Shown: positions 23,388-32,578, numbered from the stretch's first letter. The stretch is 64,000 nucleotides of DNA from Ornithinimicrobium cavernae (GCF_003121625.1 NZ_QDDJ01000015.1:83972-147971), one strand, 5' to 3'. The notes: generated by a model not told the origin, from the sequence alone. A program made the numbers and translations.

Positions 23388-24736
23388 GCGCGCCGGTGAG
23401 CCTGTCCACGGCCGGTGCGGCTCCGGTGGGGCACGCGGAGACGACTCCGGCGGCGGCCCACGACGACCGCCACCTGTTCGCGCTCTCGGACTCGGCGGCC
23501 CTCCTGGTGGCCGAGACGGCGTCGACCCCCTGCTTCGCCTACCGCCTCGACGTCGCGCGGGAGCGCTTCCTGGCGCTGCGGTCGGCCCTGCCGGAGCGGG
23601 TCCACCTCGCCTATGCCGTGAAGTCCAACCCCGGTCCCCCGCTGCTGGCCGAGCTGGCCGGCCTGGGCGCCTGGTTCGACTGCGCCTCGGCGGGTGAGGT
23701 GGCCGCGGTCGGCCTCGCCCGCGACGAGGTGACCGATGCGGTCTCCGGGCGCATGGTCTTCGCCGGACCGGCCAAGTCCGAGGCCGACCTGCGGGCCGCG
23801 CTGGCCGCCGGGGCCCGGATCCAGGTCGACGGCATCGAGGACGTGCAGCGCCTCGCGGACTGGTACCACGGCCCCGGCTCCCTCGACGTCAACGTGCGCG
23901 TCCACCCGCTCGGCGGCATCAGCGAGACGGCGTCGATCATCGGTGGGTCCGGCCCGTCGGCGTTCGGCGTGGACGAGGAGGACCTGGCCGACTTCGTCGC
24001 CGCGTGCGCGGAGTACCCGTCCGTGCGGCTGGCCGGTCTGCAGGTCTTCTCGGCCAGCAACGAGCTCGACGCGCAGTCCCTGCTCGCCAACCACCGCACC
24101 GCACTCGCGATCGGCGAGCGCCTGCAGCGGCTGCTCGGCCGTCCGCTGGACCTCATCGACCTCGGCGGTGGTCTCGGCATCCCGTATGCCGTGGGGTCAC
24201 CCGAGCTGGACATCGTCGCCCTGGGCGCGGGGCTGGCTGAGCTGCTGGAGGCCAACGCGTGGTTCACCGGCAACGTCGTGCTGGAGCCGGGCCGCTGGCT
24301 GTCCGGACCGACCGGGGTCTACGTGACCCGCGTGGTCCGGGTCAAGGAGAGCCGCAGCACGACCTTCGCGGTCCTGGAGGGCGGCATCAACCACCTGCTG
24401 CGCCCCCTGATGACCGGGCAGTCCTTCCCCGTCCGGGCCGTGTCGGCACGACGTGACCTGGCCACCATCGACTGGACCGACGACAGCGGTGCCGCGGACG
24501 ACCCGGGCGAGCGCGCGACATACACGCTCGCCGGGCCGCTGTGCACCTCGCTGGACCGGGTCGGCACGGCCGAGCTGGCACCGCTGCAACCCGGTGACCT
24601 GCTGGTCTTCGGCCAGGCCGGCGCCTACGGGTTCACCCAGGCGATGACCAACTTCCTGAGCCACCCGGTGCCCGAGCAGCTCTGGCTGGGTGGGTCAGCG
24701 GCGAGCGTTGACGGGCTCGTGCTCGGTCCCCGCTAG
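23384..24736 (+). CDS. Fold-type III PLP decarboxylase (LysA/BtrK-like)
   Basis: 450 aa. The PLP lysine is in HLAYAVKSNPGPP; the glycine loop is DLGGGLGIPY and the phosphate-binding EPGR appears in VVLEPGRWLSGP. Two sites differ from diaminopimelate decarboxylase: the usual H-x-G-S strand is LQVFSASNELD, and the usual CES-D substrate motif reads GPLCTSLDRVG. This resembles the secondary-metabolism branch (BtrK/SbnH type) as much as LysA. Last gene of the dap operon, overlapping dapC by GTGA. It could decarboxylate diaminopimelate or a succinylated intermediate. Its 3' end overlaps the convergent MFS gene by 42 bp. Confidence 0.72.
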   Translation: MSAPVSLSTAGAAPVGHAETTPAAAHDDRHLFALSDSAALLVAETASTPCFAYRLDVARERFLALRSALPERVHLAYAVKSNPGPPLLAELAGLGAWFDCASAGEVAAVGLARDEVTDAVSGRMVFAGPAKSEADLRAALAAGARIQVDGIEDVQRLADWYHGPGSLDVNVRVHPLGGISETASIIGGSGPSAFGVDEEDLADFVAACAEYPSVRLAGLQVFSASNELDAQSLLANHRTALAIGERLQRLLGRPLDLIDLGGGLGIPYAVGSPELDIVALGAGLAELLEANAWFTGNVVLEPGRWLSGPTGVYVTRVVRVKESRSTTFAVLEGGINHLLRPLMTGQSFPVRAVSARRDLATIDWTDDSGAADDPGERATYTLAGPLCTSLDRVGTAELAPLQPGDLLVFGQAGAYGFTQAMTNFLSHPVPEQLWLGGSAASVDGLVLGPR

Positions 24737-25927
24737 CGAGGTCCGGAGCCTCCGCATCGCGAGGATGCCGAGCATGGGTCCGAGGGCCAGGAGGGTGAAC
24801 GTCGGCCCCCAGCCCACCCTGTCGGACACGAGCGGGACCAGCCACACGATGGGGATGGTGACGATGTAGCCGAGCGCCAGCTGCAGCGTGAGCACGCTGC
24901 CGACGAGTCGCTGGTCCGCCACGTGGGTGATGAGGGCGGAGAACTGCGGGGAGTCGGGGATGATCCAGAAACCCCACACGAGAGCCACGACGACCACGAG
25001 CCACACGGGGCCATCGGCGAGCCAGCCGATGACCAGGGCGCAGGCGCCGGAGATCCACATCGACAGGATCGCGACCCTGGCACTCCCCAAACGTTCGGCC
25101 ATCCGGCCCCCGACCAGGCACCCGAGGGCGCCGATCCCGATCACCAGGAAGGTGACCAGGCTGCCGACCCACGCGGGCACCGACCCGTGGCCGGACAGGA
25201 CGTGGGCGAAGAAGACGGCGAACCACGACCACATGGCATAGAGCTCCCACATGTGACCGAAATAGCCCAACGAGGTCAACAGGACCCGCGGCCTGGAGAA
25301 GGCTCGCGCGGCTGCGCCGAGGCGGAACGGGCCGCTCGCCGGGAACGGGTGCGGGCCGTCGCGCACGATGCCGATCGCCACGACACCACTGACAGCGCTG
25401 AGCACGCTGGTCCCGATGACCACGAAGGTCCAGTCGAGCCCTCCGACAGCCGCCACCAGGTGGGGCGCCGCGGACCCGAGCGTGAGGGCCCCGATGAGCA
25501 CTGCCACGGCGGTCGCCCTCGAGTGGGGGAACCACGTCGAGATCGCCTTCATGCCCGGCGGGTACACCCCGGCGAGGCAGACACCGGTGAGGATGCGGGC
25601 CGCGATGACCTGCCAGCCTGCGCCCACGAACAGCAGCGACAGGTTGACGGCTCCGGCACCGATCGCTCCCATGGCGATGAGCTGCCGCGGTCCGATGCGG
25701 TCCGCGGTGCTGGTGAGAGCGAGGGCCAGGGCACCGATGACGAACCCGAACTGGACCCCGATGGTGAGCCAGGCGACCTGGGAGGACCCGAGGTCGAACT
25801 CTGCGGTCAGCTGCGGGACGACGGCACCGGCGGAGAACCAGGTGGCCATGCCGAGCAGCATGGCCACCCCCAGGGCGGCCAGTGCCCTCCAGGCGCCCCG
25901 CGGGACGGTGGCTGGACCCTCCGGCAT
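24695..25927 (-). CDS. MFS transporter
   Basis: 410 aa, twelve hydrophobic helices. The start ATG at 25927 is 4 bp after the MaoC stop, so it is the last gene of that operon rather than part of the dap cluster. MFS loop motif residues appear as STADRIGPRQLI after helix 2 and GGRMAERLGS after helix 8, and the helix 5 region has SAAPHLVAAVGGLDWTFVVIG. It resembles cyanate/organic-anion type permeases; substrate unknown but presumably linked to the acyl-CoA pathway. Confidence 0.85.
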   Translation of the reverse strand: MPEGPATVPRGAWRALAALGVAMLLGMATWFSAGAVVPQLTAEFDLGSSQVAWLTIGVQFGFVIGALALALTSTADRIGPRQLIAMGAIGAGAVNLSLLFVGAGWQVIAARILTGVCLAGVYPPGMKAISTWFPHSRATAVAVLIGALTLGSAAPHLVAAVGGLDWTFVVIGTSVLSAVSGVVAIGIVRDGPHPFPASGPFRLGAAARAFSRPRVLLTSLGYFGHMWELYAMWSWFAVFFAHVLSGHGSVPAWVGSLVTFLVIGIGALGCLVGGRMAERLGSARVAILSMWISGACALVIGWLADGPVWLVVVVALVWGFWIIPDSPQFSALITHVADQRLVGSVLTLQLALGYIVTIPIVWLVPLVSDRVGWGPTFTLLALGPMLGILAMRRLRTSLAGTEHEPVNARR

Positions 25928-25931
25928 CCGC

Positions 25932-26396
25932 TCAGTCGAGATCTGCGGTGTAGGTGACAGCCTCTCCCTCAATGCAGATCTCACCCTCACTGTTGGTCAC
26001 GGTGGTCCTCAGCTCGCAGATGGGCTTGTCGGCGCGGACGCGCTCCACCACGACGGTCGCCGTCATCTCCTCGCCGAAGTAGGTCGGCTTACGAAACGAC
26101 CACCGGGTCGCGAGGAAGACACTGCCGGGCCCGGGGAGCTTCTCCGCGACGACGGCGTTCAGGAGTCCCGACGTCACTCCCCCCTGCGTGATCAGCCCGC
26201 CGAAACGGGATGCCTGTGCCGCCTGCTCGTCGTTGTGGAGCGGGTTGCGGTCCCCGGTGATCTCGCTGAACAGCTCGACCTCTCGGGCCCCTAAGGTCTT
26301 GCTGATGCTCGCGGTGGCTCCCACCTCCGGCCTTCCGAAGCGGGTCCCTTGCCAGCCGTCCATCGTCGTCTCCCTCGCCTGATCCGTACTCGTCAT
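25932..26396 (-). CDS. MaoC-like (R)-specific enoyl-CoA hydratase
   Basis: 154 aa with AAAGGAA before the ATG. Hot-dog fold with the hydratase signature FSEITGDRNPLHNDEQAAQASRF split across residues 43-66 (catalytic Asp and His present) followed by GGLITQGG. It hydrates a trans-2-enoyl-CoA or removes water from a 3-hydroxyacyl-CoA. It lies between a thiolase and an MFS permease gene in an operon dedicated to short acyl-CoA metabolism. Confidence 0.87.
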   Translation of the reverse strand: MTSTDQARETTMDGWQGTRFGRPEVGATASISKTLGAREVELFSEITGDRNPLHNDEQAAQASRFGGLITQGGVTSGLLNAVVAEKLPGPGSVFLATRWSFRKPTYFGEEMTATVVVERVRADKPICELRTTVTNSEGEICIEGEAVTYTADLD

Positions 26397-26410
26397 GACT
26401 CTGGTTCCTT

Positions 26411-27583
26411 TCAGTCGTGGTGCGCAGGGTTCTCAATGAGTGCGGCAGCGCCCTGTCCACCCCCGCCGCACATGCTGGCCACCGCGTAGCGTTCGCCGCG
26501 GCGTCGGAGCTCACGGGCAGCCGCCATCACCAGGCGCAGCCCCGTGCCACCGAGCGGGTGCCCCAGCGCGATGGCCCCACCGTTGACGTTGACGACGTCC
26601 AGCGGCACGGACAGCTGCCTGCGGCTCGCCTCGACGACGCCGGCGAAGGCCTCGTTGATCTCGATGACGGCAAGGTCCTGCACGCGCAGACCCGCCGTGC
26701 CGAGCACCTTCTCGATCGCCTCGGCCGGTCTGAGGTGCAGCGACCCGTCGGGGCCCCCGACCTCGGCGTAACCCCGCAGGAGGGCCAGGGGCTCGCGGCC
26801 CCACTCGTCGGCGCGGGCCCTGGAGACCACCGCACCGATCGAGGCACCATCGGTCATCTGGGAGGCGTTGCCCGCCGTGATCGTGCCCCGGGCGTCAAAG
26901 ACGGGGCGGAGGCGGCTCAGCGACTCCAGGCGTGCGTCGTCCCTGATGCCGTCGTCGTGGACGACGGCCTCGCCGTTGACCTCGAGGGGCACGATCTCCT
27001 CTGCGAGGTGACCGTTGTCCCGGGCCTCGCGTGCGGTCAGGTGGCTGCGCAGCGCGATGGCGTCCTGCACCTCGCGGTCGATGCCGAGCTCGGTGTTGAC
27101 GCGCTCGGAGAGGTCTCCCATGGAGGAGTCCTCCAGGGCGCACCACAGCCCGTCGACCGACAGCGTGTCGACCAGGTCGGCCCGGGCCATCGAGGGGCCC
27201 TGCCGGATGAGTCCGGCGTGCGGGGCCCGGCTCATCGAGTCCATGCCTCCCACGACGTATGCCGTGCCCTCACCCAGGCGGATACGTCGGGAGGCGTCGG
27301 CCATGGCGGCCATGCCACCGAGGCACACGTTGTTCAACGTGATCGCGGGTGTCCGCATGGAGACGCCGCCGTCGACAGCCACCTGGCGGGCCGGGTTCTG
27401 ACCTGCCCCGCCCTGGAGCACCTGCGCCAGCATGACACCGTCAGCGTCCACCAGCTCGGGGTGCCGCTCCAGCAGGGTCCTGAGCACCTGGGCACCGAGC
27501 TGTCGAGAGCTCAGCGAGCTGAGACGCCTGAGGTACTTGCCGAAGGGCGTGCGTAGGGCATCGAGAATCGCGACGTCCATCAT
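26411..27583 (-). CDS. Acetyl-CoA acetyltransferase (thiolase)
   Basis: 390 aa. Complete thiolase signatures: nucleophile Cys in LNNVCLGGMAAM, EINEAFAGV, His in GHPLGGTGLR and the second Cys in SMCGGGGQGAA. It cleaves acetoacetyl-CoA or another 3-ketoacyl-CoA with CoA, or runs in reverse. Start ATG 27583 overlaps the DUF35 stop (ATGA), with GGAGG upstream. It is the only enzyme in the operon with a normal thiolase active site. Confidence 0.92.
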   Translation of the reverse strand: MMDVAILDALRTPFGKYLRRLSSLSSRQLGAQVLRTLLERHPELVDADGVMLAQVLQGGAGQNPARQVAVDGGVSMRTPAITLNNVCLGGMAAMADASRRIRLGEGTAYVVGGMDSMSRAPHAGLIRQGPSMARADLVDTLSVDGLWCALEDSSMGDLSERVNTELGIDREVQDAIALRSHLTAREARDNGHLAEEIVPLEVNGEAVVHDDGIRDDARLESLSRLRPVFDARGTITAGNASQMTDGASIGAVVSRARADEWGREPLALLRGYAEVGGPDGSLHLRPAEAIEKVLGTAGLRVQDLAVIEINEAFAGVVEASRRQLSVPLDVVNVNGGAIALGHPLGGTGLRLVMAAARELRRRGERYAVASMCGGGGQGAAALIENPAHHD

Positions 27584-28014
27584 GGACCTCCATCCACCGT
27601 GATCAGTTCGAACAAGGGCAGGGTCCAGTCGCCAGAGGACTCCCAGACCACTCGCACCGGGGCGCTCACCGCCAACCCCTCCTCGGGGTTCGTGGTGAGG
27701 CGTGACAGCAGGCGGAAGCCGTCCTGCACATCGATGAGGGCGAGCACGAACGGTGCGAGCTCGGCAAAGGCGGGGTGCCCGGGTCGGTGCGCGACGGTGA
27801 ACGAGGCGATCGTCCCGTGCCCTGTGCTCTCCTGCCACGTCAGGGACTCCGACCAGCAGTGGGGGCAGTGCGCGCGGGGCGGGAAGACCGCCTGCGCGCA
27901 GTCCGCACACCGCTGATACGCGAGGCGCCGTTCCTGGGCCGCCTCCCAGAAGGGGGCGCTCACCGCCGTGGGCGTGGGCGGTGGGTAGGAGGGTGTCGTC
28001 TGCTCGCGTGTCAT
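27580..28014 (-). CDS. DUF35 zinc-ribbon/OB-fold protein
   Basis: 144 aa. A rubredoxin-like zinc ribbon CADCAQAVFPPRAHCPHC (two CxxC) near 35-55 is followed by an OB fold (GTIASFTVAHRPGHPAF, LALIDVQDGFRLLSRL). DUF35 proteins bind CoA and form complexes with thiolase-superfamily partners, for example archaeal thiolase/HMG-CoA synthase or the steroid aldolase Ltp2-ChsH2. Here it sits between two thiolase-family genes with overlapping starts and stops, and is most likely the partner of the Cys-less one upstream. Confidence 0.9.
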   Translation of the reverse strand: MTREQTTPSYPPPTPTAVSAPFWEAAQERRLAYQRCADCAQAVFPPRAHCPHCWSESLTWQESTGHGTIASFTVAHRPGHPAFAELAPFVLALIDVQDGFRLLSRLTTNPEEGLAVSAPVRVVWESSGDWTLPLFELITVDGGP

Positions 28015-29165
28015 GAGTCCTCCCTCTGCAGCACGAGGGCCGTCGCCTCACTCAGCGTGGCGCCGTTGCCGGTCACCAGGGCGGTCCTCGCATCGGCCAC
28101 CTGACGTTCCCCGGCCTCGTGCCGGAGCTGGTGGACGGCTTCGACGATGTGCGACATGCCTCCGGCCAGGTCCGCCTGGCCGAACGACAGCTGACCGCCG
28201 TGCGTGTTGAGCGGCTTGGGGCCCCTCCAGGTCAGATCGTTCTCGGCCATCCACGGGCCGCTCTCACCGACCGGGCACACCCCGGCGTCCTCGAGGGTGA
28301 GCGCGATGACGATCGAGTAGCAGTCGTACAGCTGCAGCAGGTCCATGTCCTGGGCGCCCGTGCCGCTCTGCCGGTAGGCGGAGTCGATCGCTGCCTTCAG
28401 CGGCCCCGAGGTGAGCGACGGCGCCTGCGACATCGCTCGGTGAGTGACCTTCTCCCCCGCCCCGGAGAGCAGGACCGGCCGGTGGCGGAGGTCGCGGGCA
28501 CGCTCCGCGCTGGTGACGATGAACGCCGCAGCCCCCGCACACGGCATGACGATCTCCAGCAGCCGCAGGGGCTCGACCACGAAGGGTGAAGCGAGCACCT
28601 CCTCGACGGTGAGCGGGGTGCCGTGGAAGACCGCCTTGGGGTTGAGCTGGGCGTTCTCGCGCTGGGCCACGACCGCCGTCGCGAGCTGGGCGCTGGTGGT
28701 GCCGTACTCGGCCAAGTGTCGCTGAGCCAGGAACGCGTAGGACGTGTTGGCCCCGGAGGCCCCGAAGGGGACGTCGAACTCGCGGATGGGGTTGCGGTTC
28801 GGTGAGCGGGGCACGCGTCCGCGCTCGTTGATGTTCCCCAGGACGCACAGGACCGTCTGGCACATCCCGGCCTGGATGGCTGCCGCCGCCCGCCAGGCCA
28901 TCCCCGCCCCGGACGCGCCGCCGAGGTCGACCACGTTGGCCATGGTCGGGTGGAGGCCGAGATACTCCGCCACGGTCGCCGGGACGTGCTGGGGGGTCTC
29001 GCCCACCTGCGGTCCCACGAGGAGCCCGTCGATGTCCTCCCTCGCCAGCCCGGCGTCCCGGGTGGCCTCGAGGGCGGCCCTCGCGATCATGCTGAGTGTG
29101 GTGGCACCCGAGGAGTAGCGCTGTGGTGCGAGCTCACCGATGCCGACGATCGCGGCGGGGCTCAT
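28011..29165 (-). CDS. SCP2-thiolase-like protein lacking the nucleophilic cysteine
   Basis: 384 aa of the thiolase/lipid-transfer family. Where thiolases carry the catalytic Cys, this protein has NVVDLGGASGAGMAW (about 77-91) with no Cys. It keeps NTHGGQLSFGQ near 315 and a tyrosine-rich LLQLYDCYSIV near 280. Cys-less members that pair with DUF35 proteins, such as Ltp2, are retro-aldolases that cut 3-hydroxyacyl-CoAs. A lyase rather than a thiolase role is therefore likely here; that is inference from residues and context. Coupled by ATGA to both neighbours. Confidence 0.83.
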   Translation of the reverse strand: MSPAAIVGIGELAPQRYSSGATTLSMIARAALEATRDAGLAREDIDGLLVGPQVGETPQHVPATVAEYLGLHPTMANVVDLGGASGAGMAWRAAAAIQAGMCQTVLCVLGNINERGRVPRSPNRNPIREFDVPFGASGANTSYAFLAQRHLAEYGTTSAQLATAVVAQRENAQLNPKAVFHGTPLTVEEVLASPFVVEPLRLLEIVMPCAGAAAFIVTSAERARDLRHRPVLLSGAGEKVTHRAMSQAPSLTSGPLKAAIDSAYRQSGTGAQDMDLLQLYDCYSIVIALTLEDAGVCPVGESGPWMAENDLTWRGPKPLNTHGGQLSFGQADLAGGMSHIVEAVHQLRHEAGERQVADARTALVTGNGATLSEATALVLQREDS

Positions 29166-31108
29166 GACGCGCCCTGGAGGTCGACCAGCTTGTCCAGCCG
29201 GAACCCGTCAAGGCACCCGGGGTTGCGCAGGGAGTCCCTGTTCTTGACGTCCTGCCCGGTCACAGTCTTGAGCGCGGCGCCCTCGACCTTCTTGCCGGCC
29301 AGGTTGTAGGGGATGTCCTCGACCGTCAGGATGCGTGCCGGGACGTGTCGTGGGGAGGCTTCCCTGCGCAGCACAGCCCGCACGTCGTCCGGGTTGACTC
29401 CGGTCTCGCCGGTGACGAGGAAGAGCCAGATCTCCATGTCATCGGCCGTGGGGTAGCCGATGACCAGGGAGTCGGTGACCCCTGGCAGGCCCTCCACCAC
29501 GCGGTAGATCTCGCTGGTGCCGATCCGCACCCCACCAGGTTTCAGTGTGGTGTCGGTGCGCCCCGAGATCACCATCCCGCCGGATGTCTGCACCTGTGCC
29601 AGGTCGCCGTGGTGCCAGACCTCGGGCTGCACATCGAAGTACGCCTGGCGATAACGCTCGTCCCCGCCCTCGCCCCAGAACGTGAGAGGCATGCTCGGGA
29701 AGGGCTCGGTGCACACCAGGTCGCCGGGCTGCCCCACCACCGGTGCACGGCGGTCGTCCAGCACGTTCACGGCGAGTCCCAGTCCCAGCACCTGGATCTC
29801 TCCGCTGCGGACCGGAGCCATCGGGTTGCCGAGGACGAAGCACCCCAGGATCTCCGTTCCGCCGGAGATGGAGGCCAGCTGCACGTCCGACTTGGCCCTG
29901 TCATAGACCCACGTGAAGTTGTCGTCGGTCAGCGGTGCCCCGGCCGAGAGGATCACCCTGAGGTGCTCGAGCGTGAGCGTGCTGGCGGGCTCGACGCCGA
30001 GCTGGTCCATCATCGACAGGTACTTGGGGCTGGTGCCGAAGTGCGTCACGTCGAGGTCGTCGATGAGGCGCCACAGGAGGCCCGGGTCATCGCGCGGGAT
30101 CGCTGCGCCGTCGTAGAGCACCACTGAGGCACCGCAGCCGAGGGCCGCGATCGACCAGTGGTACATCATCCACGCGGTGTTGGTGAAGTACATCATCCGG
30201 TCGCCCTGGTGCACGTCACTGTGCAGGAGGTGCTCCTTGAGCAGGTTCACGAGGATCCCGCCGGCCCGGTGGACGATCGACTTGGGCAGCCCGGTGGTGC
30301 CGGAGGTGTACACGATGAAGGCGGGGTGGTCGAACGGGAGCCTCACGAAGTGTGGAGGCTCGTCGCCAGCGTCCGCCCTCTCGTCCGTCGCGTGAAGGCC
30401 CACGCCTGCCGGACCACTCACGTCGGGGGCCGCCCCCAGGACTAGTACGTGCCCCAGGCCGGGCAGCGACCCGGCGATGTCCAGGCCCTTGGCGAGGAGG
30501 TCGTGCCGTCGACCGTTGTAGAGGTAGTCGGGGGCCAGCACGAGGACCGACGGGTCGACCTGGCCGAACCTGTCGAGCACACCAGCGGTGCCGAACTCGG
30601 GGGCGCAGGACGTCCAGATCGCCCCGATGGACAGCGCACCGAGGGTGTAGGCCAGGGCCGCCGCGTTGTTCGGGACGATTCCCGCCACCCGGTCTCCCGG
30701 CTCGACGCCGAGGTCCCGGAGGATGCGCTGCGCGCGGCCGACCTCGCGACGAAGCTCTCCGTAGGTGAGCGTGGAGGTCTCACCGGTCTCGTCGACCTCG
30801 ACCACGGCTGGTGCGTCGGCATCACCCCGGAGCAGGTTCTCAGCCAGGTTGAGGCTCGCGTCGGGAAAGAAGCGGGACCCGGTCATCGGGCGTTCCCGGT
30901 CCCGGACAAAACTCACCGTCCCGGGCTCTCCGATGATCTCGGCGAACGTCCACAGCGCGGACCAGAACTCGTCCGGCCTGGCGACGGACCAGCGGTGGAG
31001 GGTTTCATAGGGCGCGCCACCGAAGCCGTTCAGCTCCATGAACCGTTTGAGGTTCGATGCGGCTGCGCGCTCCTCGTCCGGCGTCCAGACGATCCGTGAG
31101 GTAGTCAA
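29162..31108 (-). CDS. Acetoacetate-CoA ligase (acetoacetyl-CoA synthetase)
   Basis: 648 aa, the normal length. I chose the TTG start at 31108 because GAAAGGA lies 7 nt upstream; a GTG at 31129 is possible. It has the family's N-terminal block (SNLKRFMELNG, PDEFWSALWTFAE), the AMP-binding loop YTSGTTGLPKSIVH, the GGTE motif ISGGTEILGCF and the C-terminal Lys in DIPYNLAGKKVEG. It activates acetoacetate or a close 3-keto acid with ATP and CoA. It follows an AtoE-like permease gene by 25 bp, giving import then activation. Confidence 0.9.
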   Translation of the reverse strand: MTTSRIVWTPDEERAAASNLKRFMELNGFGGAPYETLHRWSVARPDEFWSALWTFAEIIGEPGTVSFVRDRERPMTGSRFFPDASLNLAENLLRGDADAPAVVEVDETGETSTLTYGELRREVGRAQRILRDLGVEPGDRVAGIVPNNAAALAYTLGALSIGAIWTSCAPEFGTAGVLDRFGQVDPSVLVLAPDYLYNGRRHDLLAKGLDIAGSLPGLGHVLVLGAAPDVSGPAGVGLHATDERADAGDEPPHFVRLPFDHPAFIVYTSGTTGLPKSIVHRAGGILVNLLKEHLLHSDVHQGDRMMYFTNTAWMMYHWSIAALGCGASVVLYDGAAIPRDDPGLLWRLIDDLDVTHFGTSPKYLSMMDQLGVEPASTLTLEHLRVILSAGAPLTDDNFTWVYDRAKSDVQLASISGGTEILGCFVLGNPMAPVRSGEIQVLGLGLAVNVLDDRRAPVVGQPGDLVCTEPFPSMPLTFWGEGGDERYRQAYFDVQPEVWHHGDLAQVQTSGGMVISGRTDTTLKPGGVRIGTSEIYRVVEGLPGVTDSLVIGYPTADDMEIWLFLVTGETGVNPDDVRAVLRREASPRHVPARILTVEDIPYNLAGKKVEGAALKTVTGQDVKNRDSLRNPGCLDGFRLDKLVDLQGAS

Positions 31109-31133
31109 GGTGTTGTCCTTTCCGTGCACCGGG

Positions 31134-32531
31134 TCAGAGGATGAAGCTGGCCACGAGCAGAGTCCCGGCGAAGGCAAACCCTGAGACGATGCAGGTCACG
31201 GTCGTGTAGCCCATGATGTCCCTGATCTTGAGGCCGGCGATCGCCAGCAGGGGCAGCGCCCAGAACGGCTGAATCATGTTGGTCCACTGGTCCCCGTAGG
31301 ACACGGCCATGATGGCGATCGCCGGGTCCACTCCGAGGGCCTGCGCAGCATCGAGCATGATCGGCCCCTGCACGGCGAACTGCGCTCCCCCGGACGGGAC
31401 GAAGATGTTCACGAAACCTGCTGCGACGAGCGCGATGATGCCGAAGGTGTATTCGTTGGAGATCGCGATCATCCGCTCGGTGAGCCACCCCATCAGCCCC
31501 GTGGAGACCATGATCCCGAGAATTCCGGCATAGAGCGGGTACTGGAAGACGACGTCACCGACGTTGCTGGCAGAACGCCGGATGAGGGCGAGCATCTCGG
31601 CCGCATTCCGCACCAGCAGCAGGATGAGCATCATGAAGGACCAGTTGACGATGTCGAGCGTCAGTGTTCCCCCACTCGTGAAGTGCACCGCCAGGTAGCT
31701 CGCCAGGGCGAGGCCGAGGAGAAGGGTCGGGATGCGGCTGGCGTCGAGGCGGTCGGCCGGGGTGTTGACGTCCTCGGGCTGGTACATCTCGGCCTCCGCC
31801 TCCGTGGCGACCTCGATGATCTTGGAGCCGTGACGGGGACGGACCAGGTACATGGCGCCCGCGACGACGACGACCGTGACAACCGCACCGATGATGTTCC
31901 ACAGGCTGAAGGTGGTCTCGGACATCGGGACGACCTGTCCGGTCATCTCGTGCACGAAGCTCCCCTCCGTGGCGGCGGCCAGGGGACCTGAGCCGGAGTA
32001 CCCCATGTGCCACACCACCCATCCCGAGTAGCCACACGCCACCAGGAGCGGGAAGTGCAGGCGCAGCCCGCGGGCCTTGCCCTGTCGGGCCACCTCCTTG
32101 GCGATCACCGCACCGACGACCAGACCGAGCCCCCAGGTGATGAGGGAGGCGACGGCGGTGACCACGACCACGAACACATAGGCCTGGCCCGCAGACCTCG
32201 GCAGCGCCCCCAACCGGACGAGGAGCCCGTGCACCGGGCCGGTGTGCGCGAGCATGTAGCCGAGCAGGAGGATCAGGACCATCTGCATCGTGAAGGCCAG
32301 GAGCCCTGACAGCCCCTGCCCCCAACCCGTCAGGGCGTCGACGGGTGTCGCATCGGTGACCAGGAGGGACGTCACGGCCACGACGACGGTCAGCACGACC
32401 GCGAACAGGAACGCACTCGGCATGTAGCGCTCGACCACGGCGTTCAGTGGACCCATAAAGATGTCCACCGAACTGCGGCCCGGCGCACGATCCTGCTCAG
32501 ATCGTCTGCCTGTGTCCACCTTTTCCGCCAT
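31134..32531 (-). CDS. AtoE-like short-chain fatty acid/keto acid permease
   Basis: 465 aa from ATG 32531, preceded by GAGGAGGAAGA. About twelve to fourteen hydrophobic segments. It carries the TIGR00366/AtoE features: VVERYMPSAFLFAVVLT at the N-terminus, GGAQFAVQGPIM in the middle and QWTNMIQPFWALPLLAIAGL near the C-terminus. AtoE proteins import acetoacetate or short fatty acids. First gene of the operon, opposite the TetR gene across the operator pair. Confidence 0.9.
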   Translation of the reverse strand: MAEKVDTGRRSEQDRAPGRSSVDIFMGPLNAVVERYMPSAFLFAVVLTVVVAVTSLLVTDATPVDALTGWGQGLSGLLAFTMQMVLILLLGYMLAHTGPVHGLLVRLGALPRSAGQAYVFVVVVTAVASLITWGLGLVVGAVIAKEVARQGKARGLRLHFPLLVACGYSGWVVWHMGYSGSGPLAAATEGSFVHEMTGQVVPMSETTFSLWNIIGAVVTVVVVAGAMYLVRPRHGSKIIEVATEAEAEMYQPEDVNTPADRLDASRIPTLLLGLALASYLAVHFTSGGTLTLDIVNWSFMMLILLLVRNAAEMLALIRRSASNVGDVVFQYPLYAGILGIMVSTGLMGWLTERMIAISNEYTFGIIALVAAGFVNIFVPSGGAQFAVQGPIMLDAAQALGVDPAIAIMAVSYGDQWTNMIQPFWALPLLAIAGLKIRDIMGYTTVTCIVSGFAFAGTLLVASFIL

Positions 32532-32578
32532 TCTTCCTCCTCGGGGCTTCATTGCGCCGAACTCTCGCGTAAACTTGG

